Below, one piece after another: positions 62,950 to 64,000 of a stretch of DNA of 64,000 bases. The stretch is taken from positions 62,001 through 126,000 of the forward strand of contig CACZBM010000002.1 in NCBI GenBank assembly GCA_902779445.1, given 5' to 3'. Origin of the DNA: an uncultured Lachnospiraceae bacterium (GTDB lineage Bacteria > Bacillota > Clostridia > Lachnospirales > Lachnospiraceae). A model generated the notes under the pieces. The model was not told the DNA's origin. It did not search any database and saw only the letters and a program-made list of their open reading frames with translations. Within the stretch, counting starts at the first letter, position 1, and each line of letters opens with the position of its first letter. The translations under genes were made by a program, and so were the position numbers.

Positions 62950-64000
62950 TTATCTTATATATTTTATAATCTCCCCTGCTGTCACACCGTGCGTTCCAAG
63001 TTCTTCCGCCGCTCTGTCTCCGGAAGAAGCGTGAATAGCCACTCCCAGATAAGCTGCCTTTTCCGTGTCTACACCCTGGGCAGCAAGGGAAGCTATTATA
63101 CCGGTAAGCACGTCTCCGGATCCGGCGGTGGCCATGCCGTTATTCCCGTTCATATTGATGACCACATTTCCGTTCCTTAAAGCCGTAACTGTTCTTGAAT
63201 CCTTAAGCACCACTGTCACATGATAGCCCGATGCATAATCCCTTGCAACATCTATGATATGTGCTTTGATCTCAGGAATAAGGATACCTGTAAGTCTCGA
63301 CATTTCACCGAGATGAGGGGTTAAGATCACCTCCGAATCACATTCCGATAATAGATCAGGTGCCCCGGAAAGGATGTTTATCGCATCGGCATCGAGGATC
63401 ACCGGCCTGTTCCCTGCATTTTTAAGCAAAAGTTTAAGGATCGTCTGAGATACTTCATCAGTGCCGATACCCGGCCCTGCCGCGATAACACTGCACCAGT
63501 CGATGGCATTTTTTATCCTCTCCTCCAGACTATTCTCACTTTCAAAAAGAGAGGTCTGGTGAAGTTCTTCTCCGTATACTGTAACAAGAGCTTCCGGAAC
63601 AGCAGTCTGTATAACTGCCCGGTTATTCACATGGGTAAATACCCTGACCATTCCGCATCCGGCTTTAAGCGCAGCTCTTGCCGAAAGGACTGCGGCCCCG
63701 GCAATATCCTTATTTCCGGCAAAGATCAGTACCTTTCCGTAAGTTCCTTTATTGGAATCATTTTTTCTGTCGGGTAGAATGATCTCGTTATCATCAAGGC
63801 ATGATATCTTGGGAGTCTTACTTAAAGAATCATCTGTGATACCTATCGAAGCCACCGTTAGTTTCCCGGAATACTCAGCTCCGGGGTAAAGCACATTTCC
63901 GGTTTTAAGATAGCCGCAGCACACTGTTTCATCAGCTTTTACGGCTTCACCCAATATAAGCCCTGTATCAGCATCTATTCCGCTTGGAATATCGATCGAT
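62950..64000 (-). CDS. nnrD: Bifunctional NAD(P)H-hydrate epimerase / dehydratase, 5' end beyond window
   Basis: Partial: the frame is open to the right edge (an in-frame TTG at 63954 is not the true start). The first residues SIDIPSGIDADTG are the C-terminus of the NnrE epimerase domain, with VCCGYLKTGNVLYPGAEYSG of its last strand. The dehydratase domain (about residue 60 onward) has GTYGKVLIFAGNKDIAGAAVL, AAGPGIGTDEVSQTI, LDADAINILSG, ILTPHLGEMSRL, NGNNGMATAGSGDVLTGI and GDRAAEELGTHGVTAGEI. It repairs damaged NAD(P)H hydrates. Upstream of alr in the same direction. Confidence 0.95.
   Translation of the reverse strand, partial: SIDIPSGIDADTGLILGEAVKADETVCCGYLKTGNVLYPGAEYSGKLTVASIGITDDSLSKTPKISCLDDNEIILPDRKNDSNKGTYGKVLIFAGNKDIAGAAVLSARAALKAGCGMVRVFTHVNNRAVIQTAVPEALVTVYGEELHQTSLFESENSLEERIKNAIDWCSVIAAGPGIGTDEVSQTILKLLLKNAGNRPVILDADAINILSGAPDLLSECDSEVILTPHLGEMSRLTGILIPEIKAHIIDVARDYASGYHVTVVLKDSRTVTALRNGNVVINMNGNNGMATAGSGDVLTGIIASLAAQGVDTEKAAYLGVAIHASSGDRAAEELGTHGVTAGEIIKYIR

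Overview
The window is a gene-dense chromosomal segment (moderate G+C, strong AGGAGG-type ribosome binding sites, sigma70-type promoters) from an anaerobic Firmicute. The combination of a Clostridia-order Rnf complex (C-D-G-E-A-B), a sodium-pumping decarboxylase gene set, c-di-GMP and chemotaxis proteins, GH25 and SleB-like wall hydrolases, RpiR/TetR regulators and an RND pump in an apparently monoderm cell suggests a motile Lachnospiraceae member, perhaps Butyrivibrio-like. The genus is inference. No rRNA, tRNA, CRISPR array, transposase or prophage was seen.

Layout, left to right. 1-7.4 kb: two coupled membrane-anchored BMP-like binding proteins, a small BspA-type LRR protein, a GGDEF-GGDEF-EAL protein and a Cache chemoreceptor. 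7.4-11 kb: tpiA, pgk and gapA (lower glycolysis), with a striking inverted pair of hairpin elements between pgk and tpiA and a palindrome inside the predicted gapA promoter. 11-19.5 kb: membrane acyltransferase, GT-C glycosyltransferase, cytidylate kinase-like protein, a polar amino acid ABC importer, a XerD recombinase, a Nudix hydrolase and coaX. 19.5-28.3 kb: asd, argH, a Pro/Glu-rich membrane protein, a TSCPD protein and an RND efflux pump with its adaptor. 28.4-38.3 kb: cyclophilin, citrate synthase, CheY/CheX pair, STAS/RsbW pair, thrC, a SleB-like hydrolase, an unusual AP2/HNH-like protein, GH25 and ApbE. 38.4-43.5 kb: the complete rnfCDGEAB operon. ApbE, the flavinyl transferase that charges RnfG and RnfD, lies directly downstream. 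43.5-51.3 kb: a YprB-like exonuclease, cheR, rpsA-ispH-cmk, a BaiN-type flavoprotein, and RpiR and TetR regulators. 51.5-56.8 kb: a sodium-translocating decarboxylase operon with two different carboxyltransferases. 57-64 kb: scpB-scpA, a phosphoesterase, two hypothetical proteins, YebC, a CorC-like CBS protein, alr and a truncated nnrE-nnrD.

The energy-metabolism genes fit together. Rnf couples ferredoxin:NAD+ oxidoreduction to an ion gradient, and the biotin-dependent decarboxylase exports Na+. gapA/pgk/tpiA supply lower glycolysis, and thrC and asd supply amino acids.

The most unusual feature is the load of short palindromic intergenic elements. At least three families are present, and each keeps its flanks while its hairpin stem varies with compensating changes. 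They fill many intergenic gaps, act as probable terminators, and in several places have altered gene ends (RpiR, the BaiN-like gene, possibly the apbE start).
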